A stretch of 15,253 nt of DNA from Bacillota bacterium (GCA_017515765.1 JAFWFF010000151.1:1-15253), one strand, 5' to 3'; counted from the stretch's first letter, positions 7,070-14,666 are shown. Numbers and translations are program-made. The notes: generated by a model from the sequence alone, not told the origin.

Positions 7070-8362
7070 ATGGGAATGACTATGACCCAGAAGATCCTCG
7101 CGGATCACGCAGGATTGGAACAGGTCGCGGCGGGACAGCTCATAGAAGCGAAGCTCGACCTCGTCCTCGCCAACGACATCACGGGCCCCGTATCCATCGG
7201 AGAGTTCGACAAAGCGGGTTTTGACAGCGTTTTTGACAAGAGCAGGATAGCGCTCGTCATGGACCACTTCATCCCGAACAAAGACATCAAAAGCGCCGAG
7301 CAGTGCAAGACCTGCCGCATGTTCAGCCGCCGCTTCGACATAGACAACTATTTCGACGTCGGCGAGATGGGCATAGAGCACGCGCTCCTTCCCGAAAAAG
7401 GACTCGTCTACGCCGGCGAAGCAGTGATCGGCGCGGATTCTCACACCTGCACATACGGAGCGCTCGGAGCATTCTCCACGGGTGTCGGTTCCACCGACGT
7501 CGCTGCAGCCATGGCCACCGGGAAAGCCTGGTTCAAGGTCCCTTCCGCCATCAAATTCCATCTCCGCGGCAAACTCCAGCCCTACGTGAGCGGCAAAGAC
7601 GTCATCCTCCACATCATCGGAATGATAGGAGTTGACGGAGCGCTCTACAGATCGATGGAGTTCTCCGGTCCCGGAGTCGCTTCCCTCACCATGGACGACA
7701 GGCTCACAATCTGCAATATGGCCATCGAGGCCGGCGGAAAGAACGGCATCTTCCCCGTAGACGACGTGACCCTGAAATATATGAAAGGCCGCGTCGACAG
7801 AGATTTCAAAGTCTACGAGGCCGACGACGACGCGGAATACGACGCGATCTACGATATAGACCTTTCCGATATCGAACCGACCGTCTCCTTTCCCCACCTT
7901 CCGGAGAACACTCACGAGATCGGTGACTGCGGGGACATCGAGATCGACCAGGTGGTCATCGGTTCCTGCACCAACGGCAGGTTCAGCGACATGAAGACAG
8001 CCGCCGAGATGATCAAAGGCCGCAAGGTCGCCAAAGGAGTAAGGGTCATAATCATACCCGCCACCCAGGAGATCTACAAAGAGTGCATTAAGAAGGGCTA
8101 TATCGAAGACTTCATCGACGCAGGCTGCGTGGTATCGACTCCGACCTGCGGCCCCTGCCTCGGAGGCTATATGGGGATCCTCGCCGACGGCGAGCGCTGC
8201 GTCTCCACCACCAACAGGAATTTTGTCGGACGCATGGGGCACACCGGGTCCGAAGTATACCTCGCGAGTCCCGCTGTCGCCGCAGCTTCCGCAATCGAAG
8301 GAAAGATCGCAGACCCGAGGATCGTCGCCAAAAAGCCCAAAAAACAAAAAGCCGAAGACTGA
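7070..8362 (+). CDS. leuC: 3-isopropylmalate dehydratase large subunit, archaeal-type (HacA-like)
   Basis: LeuC with LeuD isomerises 2-isopropylmalate to 3-isopropylmalate using a 4Fe-4S cluster. The 430-residue length and motifs fit the shorter archaeal-type LeuC found in many Clostridia. Visible are IGADSHTCTYGALGAFSTGVGSTD near 120-143, IGSCTNGR with C300, and TPTCGPCLGG with C360 and C363; these three cysteines should hold the cluster. The C-terminus ends in a lysine-rich tail (KKPKKQKAED) slightly longer than I expect for the family. I chose ATG 7070 because AAAGGAG lies 8 nt upstream. An in-frame TTG at 7046 would overlap the end of leuA and include the ribosome binding site in coding sequence. 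leuD follows after a 34-bp gap. Confidence 0.96.
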   Translation: MGMTMTQKILADHAGLEQVAAGQLIEAKLDLVLANDITGPVSIGEFDKAGFDSVFDKSRIALVMDHFIPNKDIKSAEQCKTCRMFSRRFDIDNYFDVGEMGIEHALLPEKGLVYAGEAVIGADSHTCTYGALGAFSTGVGSTDVAAAMATGKAWFKVPSAIKFHLRGKLQPYVSGKDVILHIIGMIGVDGALYRSMEFSGPGVASLTMDDRLTICNMAIEAGGKNGIFPVDDVTLKYMKGRVDRDFKVYEADDDAEYDAIYDIDLSDIEPTVSFPHLPENTHEIGDCGDIEIDQVVIGSCTNGRFSDMKTAAEMIKGRKVAKGVRVIIIPATQEIYKECIKKGYIEDFIDAGCVVSTPTCGPCLGGYMGILADGERCVSTTNRNFVGRMGHTGSEVYLASPAVAAASAIEGKIADPRIVAKKPKKQKAED

Positions 8363-8396
8363 CGCCGGACGATGACCGAAGAACAGGAGAAACGTA

Positions 8397-8876
8397 ATGG
8401 ACGCAAAAGGAAAAGTTTTTAAATACGGAGACGACGTGAACACCGACGTCATCATCCCCGCCCGTTATCTCAACACCGGCGATCCTGCAGAACTCGCCTC
8501 CCACTGCATGGAGGACATCGACAAAGAGTTCGTTAAGAAGGTCGAACCGGGCGACATCATAGTCGCTGAGGACAACTTCGGCTGCGGCAGTTCCAGGGAG
8601 CACGCCCCTATCGCGATCAAAGCCTCCGGAGTCTCATGCGTCATAGCCAACAGCTTTGCCAGGATATTCTACAGGAACTCGATCAACATCGGCCTTCCCA
8701 TCCTGGAATGTCCGGAAGCGGTAAGCGCGATAGACGCAGGCGATACGGTCGAAGTCGATTTCGGCCGCGGGGTCATAAGGGACGTTACGAAGGACATGGA
8801 GTTCCAGGCAGTCCCCTTCCCCGAATTCATCAGGAACATCATGGATAAAGGCGGCCTGATCGCCAGCCTTAAATAA
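8397..8876 (+). CDS. leuD: 3-isopropylmalate dehydratase small subunit
   Basis: The small swivelling-domain subunit completes the isopropylmalate isomerase active site with LeuC. The 159 residues match the short archaeal-type LeuD, not the roughly 200-residue enterobacterial form, consistent with the LeuC type next to it. Motifs seen are DVNTDVIIPARYL near 13-25, the substrate-recognition loop DNFGCGSSREHAP at 59-71, ANSFARIFYRNSINIGLP, and a short C-terminal helix. The ATG has AGGAG 7 nt upstream. The TAA stop runs directly into the AAAGGAG of leuB, and the intergenic gap is 11 bp, indicating translational coupling. Homoaconitase small subunit is an alternative by fold, but the leu context decides it. 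Confidence 0.96.
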   Translation: MDAKGKVFKYGDDVNTDVIIPARYLNTGDPAELASHCMEDIDKEFVKKVEPGDIIVAEDNFGCGSSREHAPIAIKASGVSCVIANSFARIFYRNSINIGLPILECPEAVSAIDAGDTVEVDFGRGVIRDVTKDMEFQAVPFPEFIRNIMDKGGLIASLK

Positions 8877-8887
8877 AGGAGAATGCG

Positions 8888-9970
8888 ATGAGATACAATA
8901 TTGCGGTCGTCGCCGGCGACGGAATAGGCCCCGAGGTAACGTCCGAAGCGGTAAAGGTGATGAATGCGGTCGGAAAGAGATTCGGCCATGAATTCATATT
9001 TACCGACGCCCCTGCGGGAGGATGCGCGATAGACGCCTGCGGTGAATGCCTTCCCCGGACGAGCCTCGACATCTGCAAAGCAGCCGACGCTGTCCTTCTG
9101 GGAGCCGTCGGCGGTCCTAAATGGGACGACCAGCCTTCGCACAACAGGCCCGAAAGGGCTTTGCTCGGGCTAAGGAAGAATCTCGGGCTCTACGCGAATC
9201 TGAGGCCCGCGATGGTATTCCCCCAGCTGGCCAAAGCCTCCCCGCTCAAAGAAGAGATCATCTCCGGCGGCCTCGACATCCTCATAGTCAGAGAACTGAC
9301 CGGCGGCATCTATTTCGGTGAACGCGGAAGATCCGAGGACGAAGCGGGTCCCTACGCATTCGATGTCGAGCGCTACAGCGTGATGGAAATAGAAAGGATC
9401 GCGCGCACTGCCTTTGATATGGCGTCAAAGCGCCGCGGCCGCGTGACCAGCGTCGACAAAGCCAACGTCCTTGAGAGTTCACGTCTCTGGAGAGAGACCG
9501 TGAAGCGCGTGAGCGAAGAGTATCCGGGCATCGAGCTCGACCACATGTATGTAGACAACGCCGCGATGCAGCTCATCAGGGATCCTATGCATTTCGACGT
9601 CCTGCTGACCAGCAATATGTTCGGAGACATCCTCTCTGACGAGGCCAGCCAGATAACAGGTTCCATCGGCATGCTCCCCTCCGCGAGCCTTGCGGAAGGA
9701 AACGCAGGGATGTATGAACCCGTACACGGTTCGGCGCCCGACATAGCCGGAAAGAACATCGCCAACCCGATAGCCGCCATCCTCTCCTGCGCCATGATGC
9801 TCCGCTATACGTTCGGCCTCGCGGAAGAGGCTGACGCGGTCGAGTCGGCGGTCTCAGCCTTCCTTGACAAAGGCTTCAGGACCGCGGATACCGCGCATTC
9901 CGGAGACCCGGTGCTCGGGACGCGCGAAACGGGAGACGCGATAGCAGATATAGTATCTTCCGGTAAATAA
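8888..9970 (+). CDS. leuB: 3-isopropylmalate dehydrogenase
   Basis: LeuB oxidatively decarboxylates 3-isopropylmalate to 2-oxoisocaproate with NAD+ and a divalent metal. The 360-residue protein has all family landmarks: GDGIGPEV (10-17), GAVGGPKWDD (72-81), RKNLGLYANLRPAM with R96 and R106, and RELTGGIYFGERG with R135 and Y142. It also has DKANVLESSRLWR with K191, VDNAAMQL with D223, and FGDILSDEAS with D247 and D251. EPVHGSAPDIAGKNIANP holds D285, the aspartate-isoleucine pair typical of NAD+ over NADP+ use. The start is fixed by AAAGGAG 7 nt before the ATG. It is the last gene of the leu operon, with an intrinsic terminator 18 bp after the stop. The final leucine transaminase is not encoded nearby. 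Confidence 0.97.
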   Translation: MRYNIAVVAGDGIGPEVTSEAVKVMNAVGKRFGHEFIFTDAPAGGCAIDACGECLPRTSLDICKAADAVLLGAVGGPKWDDQPSHNRPERALLGLRKNLGLYANLRPAMVFPQLAKASPLKEEIISGGLDILIVRELTGGIYFGERGRSEDEAGPYAFDVERYSVMEIERIARTAFDMASKRRGRVTSVDKANVLESSRLWRETVKRVSEEYPGIELDHMYVDNAAMQLIRDPMHFDVLLTSNMFGDILSDEASQITGSIGMLPSASLAEGNAGMYEPVHGSAPDIAGKNIANPIAAILSCAMMLRYTFGLAEEADAVESAVSAFLDKGFRTADTAHSGDPVLGTRETGDAIADIVSSGK

Positions 9971-9988
9971 TAATTCAATATTTGGTGC

Positions 9989-10016
9989 GAAGCGGTTTAC
10001 TGCCGCTTCTTTTTTT
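9989..10016 (+). terminator. Intrinsic terminator of the leuACDB operon
   Basis: GAAGCGG and CCGCTTC form a perfect 7-bp stem around a 7-nt loop (TTTACTG), followed at once by seven T residues (10010-10016). It lies 18 bp after the leuB stop and separates the leucine operon from the acyltransferase cluster. Confidence 0.92.
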
Positions 10017-10024
10017 GGTATTAT
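9996..10024 (+). promoter_or_regulatory. Weak candidate promoter for the acyltransferase cluster
   Basis: TTTACT (9996-10001) and TATTAT (10019-10024) are spaced 17 bp, four of six -35 bases matching consensus. The -35 falls in the loop of the leuB terminator and the start would be near 10031. No better promoter is visible in the 102-bp gap before the next gene, so read-through from leu is the alternative source of transcription. Confidence 0.25.
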
Positions 10025-10072
10025 AAAAGTTGTGATAGAAATACCGGTTCGATCCGAAAGGTACTGATATAC

Positions 10073-10894
10073 ATGTCCGAAAAACGCAGCAAAAAAGCAA
10101 ACGCCCTGTCCTCCGTCAACAAAAGAGCGGCGATCGTACTCATATGCATAGTCCTGCTCGCGGCTATATTCATAGTCGATCTGGTGAGGCAGAACCACGA
10201 CGCGGCGATAAGGAAGCAGGAGCTCACCGAGAACCTCCAGAAGGTCTCAACATTCGACTTCGGCAATGTTGTCGACGTTGAGGCACTGATCGCGCAGATC
10301 GATGAAGAACGCGCCATCCTTGCAGCGCAGCTGGCCGAGATCGAGGCAGACGAAGCCGAAAACGGGCCGAATTACCGCAGGATCTTTGACAGATGCGCCA
10401 TCCTCGGCGATTCGATAACCGAAGGCCTCGTGGTCTACGGCTATCTCGGAGAAGACATAGTGTTCTCCGGTATCGGCGCCGGAGTCAGCAAGGACAGGTT
10501 CCTTTCCGTCGCGTCACTTTATCCGAGATGCGTGTTCTTCTCATACGGTATGAACGATATGGGCAACTACGGCGGAGACGCCAAAGCCTTCATAGAAGAT
10601 TACGAGGACGCGATCAAAGCTTTCATGGAGGCCTCCCCCACCACGCGTGTCTTCGTCAATTCCATCAGTATGCCGGACGACTACGCCATTTCCAACCAGC
10701 CTGTCCTCGGCAATTATCTCACCTTTAACTCCGAGATCAGCTCCATGTGCAGCAGGCTCGGTATTACCTATATCGATATCACTCACATCCTTCAGGAGGA
10801 TCCCGACCTCTACGCAGGCGACGGGATCCACGTTTCTTCTTCCTACTATCCGATCTGGATGGATCTTATGAGAGAGAGCGCAGGTCTGGTATGA
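10073..10894 (+). CDS. Membrane-anchored SGNH/GDSL-family hydrolase
   Basis: This is a 273-residue esterase-fold protein, probably acting outside the membrane. A lysine/arginine-rich start (MSEKRSKKAN) and a single hydrophobic helix at about 19-37 form an N-terminal anchor with no lipobox. Residues 66-95 are charged and likely helical (coiled-coil-like). The SGNH domain begins near 105. Block I is GDSITEG with nucleophile S114, block II glycines are in SGIGAG (132-137), block III is YGMND with N161, and block V is DGIHVS with D250 and H253. All catalytic blocks are therefore present. The start ATG has AAAGG 11 nt upstream. The stop overlaps the next start (ATGA). Context suggests an acyl-esterase or acyltransferase acting on a surface glycan together with the MBOAT downstream. 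The true substrate is unknown. Confidence 0.85.
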   Translation: MSEKRSKKANALSSVNKRAAIVLICIVLLAAIFIVDLVRQNHDAAIRKQELTENLQKVSTFDFGNVVDVEALIAQIDEERAILAAQLAEIEADEAENGPNYRRIFDRCAILGDSITEGLVVYGYLGEDIVFSGIGAGVSKDRFLSVASLYPRCVFFSYGMNDMGNYGGDAKAFIEDYEDAIKAFMEASPTTRVFVNSISMPDDYAISNQPVLGNYLTFNSEISSMCSRLGITYIDITHILQEDPDLYAGDGIHVSSSYYPIWMDLMRESAGLV

Positions 10895-11352
10895 AGAAGA
10901 AGGCCGTTTTTGTTCTGATCCTCATCGCATTTCTGATCATCGTATACATCCGTCAGAACGCGGATGATGTTCCCATGCTCGAAGTCGAGACCTCCATCCT
11001 CACTGAGACCGACATTGCTTCAGACATGAGAAAATGCAGCGACCTGGATCTTTCGCATTTTATGGAGATCTCCGCCTCCGACACCGTCGAATACATCTAC
11101 TACAAGAGCACAGACGCGCTCAGCGTCGACGAGCTCCTCATAATAAAGACGGGCGGCCACAATGAGCTCGCCCCCTTCCGGGACGCCGTGGACGACCGCA
11201 TAGACAGCCAGATCCGCACCTTTGAGAGCTACGGGCCGGACCAGGTCGCCGCGCTTAAGAGCGCTTTGATCGTGGAGAAAGGCCCGTATATCCTTTACTA
11301 TGTCGGGCCCGAACAGGACAAGGTCGAGGAGGTGTTCACACATGCTATTTAG
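10891..11352 (+). CDS. DUF4358-family small membrane-anchored protein, function unknown
   Basis: This is a 153-residue protein whose fold I recognise as DUF4358 from the pattern of an aspartate-rich stretch, EYIYYKSTDALSVDELLIIK, a helix with repeated charged residues, then ALIVEKGPYILYYVGPEQDKVEEVF. An N-terminal hydrophobic helix (about 4-19, after MKKK) predicts one membrane anchor with the domain outside. No cysteines or catalytic motif stand out beyond one Cys near residue 50. The ATG at 10891 overlaps the upstream SGNH stop by 4 bp and is far more plausible than the longer in-frame extension inside that gene. Its own end overlaps the MBOAT start by 11 bp. DUF4358 genes recur beside MBOAT/DHHW genes in Clostridia to my knowledge; a helper or partner role in surface acylation is inference only. 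Confidence 0.8.
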   Translation: MKKKAVFVLILIAFLIIVYIRQNADDVPMLEVETSILTETDIASDMRKCSDLDLSHFMEISASDTVEYIYYKSTDALSVDELLIIKTGGHNELAPFRDAVDDRIDSQIRTFESYGPDQVAALKSALIVEKGPYILYYVGPEQDKVEEVFTHAI

Positions 11353-12739
11353 CAGCATATACTTCCTCTTCTGCTTCCTGCCTGTCCTGCTCGCCCTGTA
11401 TTTCGTCATCCCGAAGAAGTACAATTTCGCGAGGAACCTGGTGCTCCTGGTCTTCAGCCTCTTCTTCTACAGCTGGGGCGAGCCGATATACGTATTCCTC
11501 ATGCTGTTCAGCATCGCCTTCAACTACGCGATGGCGCTGGACATAGCGAAGGAGCGGCGCACCGGGAGCAAGAAGACCCTCGCCTTCGCGGTGATCCTGA
11601 ACCTGCTGATACTGTCGTTCTTCAAGTACTACGGCTTCGTGCTCGACACCTTCTCGGCGCTTTCCGGGATCAAAGTGACCTACACCGCGCTCCCGCTCCC
11701 GATCGGCATCTCCTTCTACACGTTCCAGGCGATGAGCTACATCATCGACGTGTACAGGGGCGATACCGCGGCTCAGAAGAGCATATTCAAGTTCGGGCTC
11801 TATCTTTCCCTGTTCCCGCAGCTCATCGCGGGCCCGATAGTGAAATACCGCGACGTCGCTGACCAGCTCGAGAGGCGCGAGACGAGCCCCGACCTGGTCG
11901 GAGAAGGAAGCATAAGGTTCATCATAGGACTCGGCAAGAAAGTGATACTGGCGAACGGGCTCGGCGCTCTCCACACGGGAGTCCTCTCGATGGGCGTCGG
12001 CGAGAAGAGCGTCATGGCGTTCTGGCTGGGCGCGATAGCGTATATGCTCCAGATCTATTTCGATTTCAGCGGCTATTCGGATATGGCTATCGGCCTCGGA
12101 AAGATCTTCGGGTTCACCTTCATGGAGAACTTTGATCATCCTTACATATCCAGGTCGGTCACCGAATTCTGGCGTAGATGGCATATTTCCCTTTCGACCT
12201 GGTTCAGGGAATACCTGTATATCCCGCTCGGCGGGAACAGGGTGAAGCCGCTTAGGCATATACTGAATCTCCTGATCGTCTGGAGCCTTACGGGTCTCTG
12301 GCACGGAGCCAGCTGGAACTTCGTCGTCTGGGGACTGTATTACGGAGTGCTGCTCATCATCGAGAAATACCTGACCGGCCGCCTGCTGGAGAAGCTCCCC
12401 GGCTGGGCGCAGCAGCTTGTGACTTTGTTTATCGTGCTGATCGGATGGGTGTTCTTCTTCAGCGAAGACCTCACTTCGGCCGTGCAGTACCTCAGGACCA
12501 TGTTCCTCGGCGGAGGGATCGAATTCATCAACAAAGAATTCCTCTACCTCATCAGGACCAATTTCGTCCTTGTGGGGGCATCCTGCTTCCTGTCCGGAGA
12601 CAAGCCCTACAAGGCATATAAGGAGCTCTGCGGCAGCAGTTCCGTATTCGCGCTGATAACCATACTGACACTCTTCATAGTGTCAGTTGCATATCTGATA
12701 TTCTCAAGCTATAACCCGTTCCTGTATTTCAGGTTCTGA
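11342..12739 (+). CDS. MBOAT-family O-acyltransferase, AlgI-like
   Basis: This polytopic membrane protein (465 residues, roughly a dozen hydrophobic segments) probably passes an acyl group, likely acetyl, from a cytoplasmic donor to an extracytoplasmic acceptor. AlgI-family marks are clear: FFYSWGEP near 41-48, FPQLIAGPIVKY near 158-169, QIYFDFSGYSDMAIGLGKIFG near 237-257, and EFWRRWHISLSTWFREYLYIPLGGNR (275-300) with H281. LTGLWHGASWNFVVWG holds H321, the invariant MBOAT histidine. The ATG at 11342 has GAGGAGG about 9 nt upstream and overlaps the DUF4358 gene by 11 bp; a longer in-frame start would lie inside that gene. DltB (D-alanylation) and PatA (peptidoglycan acetylation) are relatives. 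With no dlt genes nearby and a DHHW protein next door, an AlgI-type glycan acetylation role is preferred. Confidence 0.92.
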   Translation: MLFSSIYFLFCFLPVLLALYFVIPKKYNFARNLVLLVFSLFFYSWGEPIYVFLMLFSIAFNYAMALDIAKERRTGSKKTLAFAVILNLLILSFFKYYGFVLDTFSALSGIKVTYTALPLPIGISFYTFQAMSYIIDVYRGDTAAQKSIFKFGLYLSLFPQLIAGPIVKYRDVADQLERRETSPDLVGEGSIRFIIGLGKKVILANGLGALHTGVLSMGVGEKSVMAFWLGAIAYMLQIYFDFSGYSDMAIGLGKIFGFTFMENFDHPYISRSVTEFWRRWHISLSTWFREYLYIPLGGNRVKPLRHILNLLIVWSLTGLWHGASWNFVVWGLYYGVLLIIEKYLTGRLLEKLPGWAQQLVTLFIVLIGWVFFFSEDLTSAVQYLRTMFLGGGIEFINKEFLYLIRTNFVLVGASCFLSGDKPYKAYKELCGSSSVFALITILTLFIVSVAYLIFSSYNPFLYFRF

Positions 12740-12743
12740 CGCC

Positions 12744-13982
12744 ATGAACAAAAGAACGCTTAAGATAATGGGGTTCGCATTCCCCGTCATACTGATCCTG
12801 GTGCTGATAGTCAATATCATCCTCCCGGACAAAGCCTTCTCCGAAGAAGAGAACCGTGTCCTTCAGGAGCAGCCTTCCTTTGGCATTTCCGCATTCCTGA
12901 GCGGCAGGTTCGAGCAGAAGACCGAAGCCTACGCCGAGGACCAGTTCCTCTTCCGCAACGCCTTCATAAAGATCAAGACCGCAGCGGACACAGCCTTCGG
13001 GGTGACCAGGTCAAACGGCGTCTATCGCGGCAGGAACGGATACCTTCTGGAAGACGTCACCGTCCCCGACCGCGAAGCCCTTGTCAAGACTTTGGCCACG
13101 CTCGCAGATTTCAGAGCTTCGAATCCCGACACGAACATGACCTTCATGCTCGCGCCGAACGCGGCCAATATCCTGGAAGACAAGCTTCCCCTCTTCGCCA
13201 GGACCGCCGACCAGAATTTCTATATGGACGCTTTGTTCGGGAAGTTGAAACTTTCGGGATACGATACGGTCGACGTCCGGGACGTGTTCCGCGAAAAGAG
13301 CGAAGACGTCCAGCTCTATTACCGCACCGACCATCACTGGACGACCGACGGCGCCTATCTGGCGTACCAGGAATACATCCGCTCTGCCGGGATCGAAGAC
13401 AGCACTGTCTATGAACCTCTCGTCGTAAAGAACGACTTCCGCGGCACCCTCGCCTCAAAAAGCGGCTTCACCAACGGAAAGAACGACGCCCTGACCATCT
13501 ATCTTCCCACAGCGGAAAGCTCCTTCGAGCCGAGCGTCATCTTCTATCCCGACACCACTGAAAAGACCACCATGTTCTACAGGCTCGACAACCTGGAGAC
13601 CAAAGACGCCTACACCGTTTTCGGCGGCAGCAACCACCCGATCTACACGATAAAGACCCCGCTGCGCGACAACGAGCAGTGCCTGCTCCTGATAAAGGAT
13701 TCATACGCCAACAGCATGATCCCCTTCCTGGCCCAGGATTATTACCAGATCGTCGTTATAGATCCCAGATACTTCTACGACAACGTAAGCACCATCATCG
13801 ACACCTATGGTGTGACTGACGTGCTCTTCCTCTATAACGCGAACACTTTCTTCGCCGACAACTCACTGGAGATGGTGCTCCGGGCCGACATGGAACAGCC
13901 GGTTCAGCCCGAGGTCTTCCGGGGGCCGCTCGGAGTGATAATGAAACGTCTGAAAGAAGTCAAAGAAGAAGCCGGTATATGA
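12744..13982 (+). CDS. DHHW-family (AlgX/AlgJ-like) acyltransferase partner protein
   Basis: This is a 412-residue, membrane-anchored, extracytoplasmic protein of the DHHW family, related to AlgX/AlgJ. A hydrophobic helix at about 9-27 follows MNKRTLK. The family signature is YYRTDHHWTTDGAYLAYQ, with D196 and H198 in the D-x-H arrangement. The likely nucleophile is S320 in LLLIKDSYANS, giving the Ser-His-Asp set of SGNH-like acetyltransferases. The upstream MBOAT stop is only 4 bp away, and the ATG has no more than a weak CAGGT, so translation probably depends on coupling to the MBOAT gene. Predicted role: accept acetyl groups exported by the MBOAT and place them on a surface polysaccharide. 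The final codons form one arm of the transcription terminator. Alternative: a glycan-binding but inactive homologue. Confidence 0.88.
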   Translation: MNKRTLKIMGFAFPVILILVLIVNIILPDKAFSEEENRVLQEQPSFGISAFLSGRFEQKTEAYAEDQFLFRNAFIKIKTAADTAFGVTRSNGVYRGRNGYLLEDVTVPDREALVKTLATLADFRASNPDTNMTFMLAPNAANILEDKLPLFARTADQNFYMDALFGKLKLSGYDTVDVRDVFREKSEDVQLYYRTDHHWTTDGAYLAYQEYIRSAGIEDSTVYEPLVVKNDFRGTLASKSGFTNGKNDALTIYLPTAESSFEPSVIFYPDTTEKTTMFYRLDNLETKDAYTVFGGSNHPIYTIKTPLRDNEQCLLLIKDSYANSMIPFLAQDYYQIVVIDPRYFYDNVSTIIDTYGVTDVLFLYNANTFFADNSLEMVLRADMEQPVQPEVFRGPLGVIMKRLKEVKEEAGI

Positions 13983-13994
13983 ACCGGCTTTTTT
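13966..13994. terminator. Intrinsic terminator overlapping the end of the DHHW gene, probably bidirectional
   Basis: GCCGGT (13971-13976) and ACCGGC (13983-13988) pair around a 6-nt loop, and six T residues follow (13989-13994). An A/G-rich left flank can extend the stem along the T-run. The DHHW stop codon (13980-13982) lies in the loop. On the minus strand the same hairpin is followed by TTCTTCTTT and sits just past the rnhB stop, so it may also end the rbgA-rnhB transcript. Confidence 0.85.
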
Positions 13995-14003
13995 AATGCA
14001 TGT

Positions 14004-14666
14004 TTAATGCAGATTCTTAAGAAAGCTTCTGCGGTGTATCGGGGTCATCCCGAGGCGTTTCAGGCCTTCGTAATGCTCCGCGGTCCCGTACCCCTTATTC
14101 CTGGCGAAACCGTAGCCCGGATATTTTTCGTCCATGCTGACCATTATGCGGTCCCTGTAGACCTTCGCGACGATCGAAGCAGCGGCTACCGAGACGCTGT
14201 TCGCGTCTCCTTTGATCAGGGAGAGCTGGGGTTTGGGGACCCTGTCGAGCTTCAGCGCGTCAATGATCAGATGGTCGATGCAGGCGCTGCTGCGCTCCAT
14301 GAGCATCCGGTCGGCCTCTTCCACCGCGGTCTTCATCGCGAGTTTGGTGGCCTCCAGGATGTTGATGCTGTCGATGATCTCAGGGCCTATCTCCCCTATC
14401 CCGAACGCGAGCGCGCTTCCGGTTATCTGATCAAAAAGCTCTTCGCGCTTCTTCTCTGACAGCTTCTTGGAATCGTCCACCCCCAGTATGTCATAATCAC
14501 GCGGGAGCACGCAGCAGCAAGCGACCACCGGCCCGGCCAGCGGGCCTCTCCCCACCTCGTCGACTCCTCCTATAAAGCAGGCGCCGCCTGAATACAGCTC
14601 GTTTTCGTACCGCTGCATCTCCAGGAGACGGTCTTTGAGTTTTTGGATCCTTTCTTCTCTGGTCAT
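14004..14666 (-). CDS. rnhB: Ribonuclease HII
   Basis: RNase HII cleaves the RNA strand of RNA-DNA hybrids and starts removal of single ribonucleotides from DNA. The protein has 220 residues. An N-terminal charged helix (about 1-25) precedes the catalytic domain. Motifs are GGVDEVGRGPLAGPVV with D36 and E37, VDDSKKLSEKKRE near 63-75, LIIDALKL with D136, and VSVAAASIVAKVYRD with D172, giving the full DEDD catalytic set. PIHRRSF closes the domain near the C-terminus. I chose the ATG at 14664-14666; a GTG immediately upstream (14667-14669) would add one residue. GGTGA just before it is the only SD-like element. The gene lies 12 bp after the rbgA stop, the usual rbgA-rnhB order of Firmicutes. Confidence 0.96.
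   Translation of the reverse strand: MTREERIQKLKDRLLEMQRYENELYSGGACFIGGVDEVGRGPLAGPVVACCCVLPRDYDILGVDDSKKLSEKKREELFDQITGSALAFGIGEIGPEIIDSINILEATKLAMKTAVEEADRMLMERSSACIDHLIIDALKLDRVPKPQLSLIKGDANSVSVAAASIVAKVYRDRIMVSMDEKYPGYGFARNKGYGTAEHYEGLKRLGMTPIHRRSFLKNLH

Noticed and set aside
5665..8455. Minus-strand open frames of 459 and 478 codons opposite leuA and leuC
   Set aside because: Both are antisense to strongly conserved enzymes and show no domain; composition-driven shadows.
11345..12304. Minus-strand open frame (319 codons) opposite the MBOAT gene
   Set aside because: The translation is rich in charged residues with no motif, as expected for the complement of a hydrophobic membrane protein gene.
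13992..14011. Direct repeat of TTTAATGCA (13992-14000 and 14003-14011) between the DHHW gene and rnhB
   Set aside because: Two short copies only, partly inside the T-run and the rnhB stop region, with no flanking mobile-element or att-like signs; probably chance.
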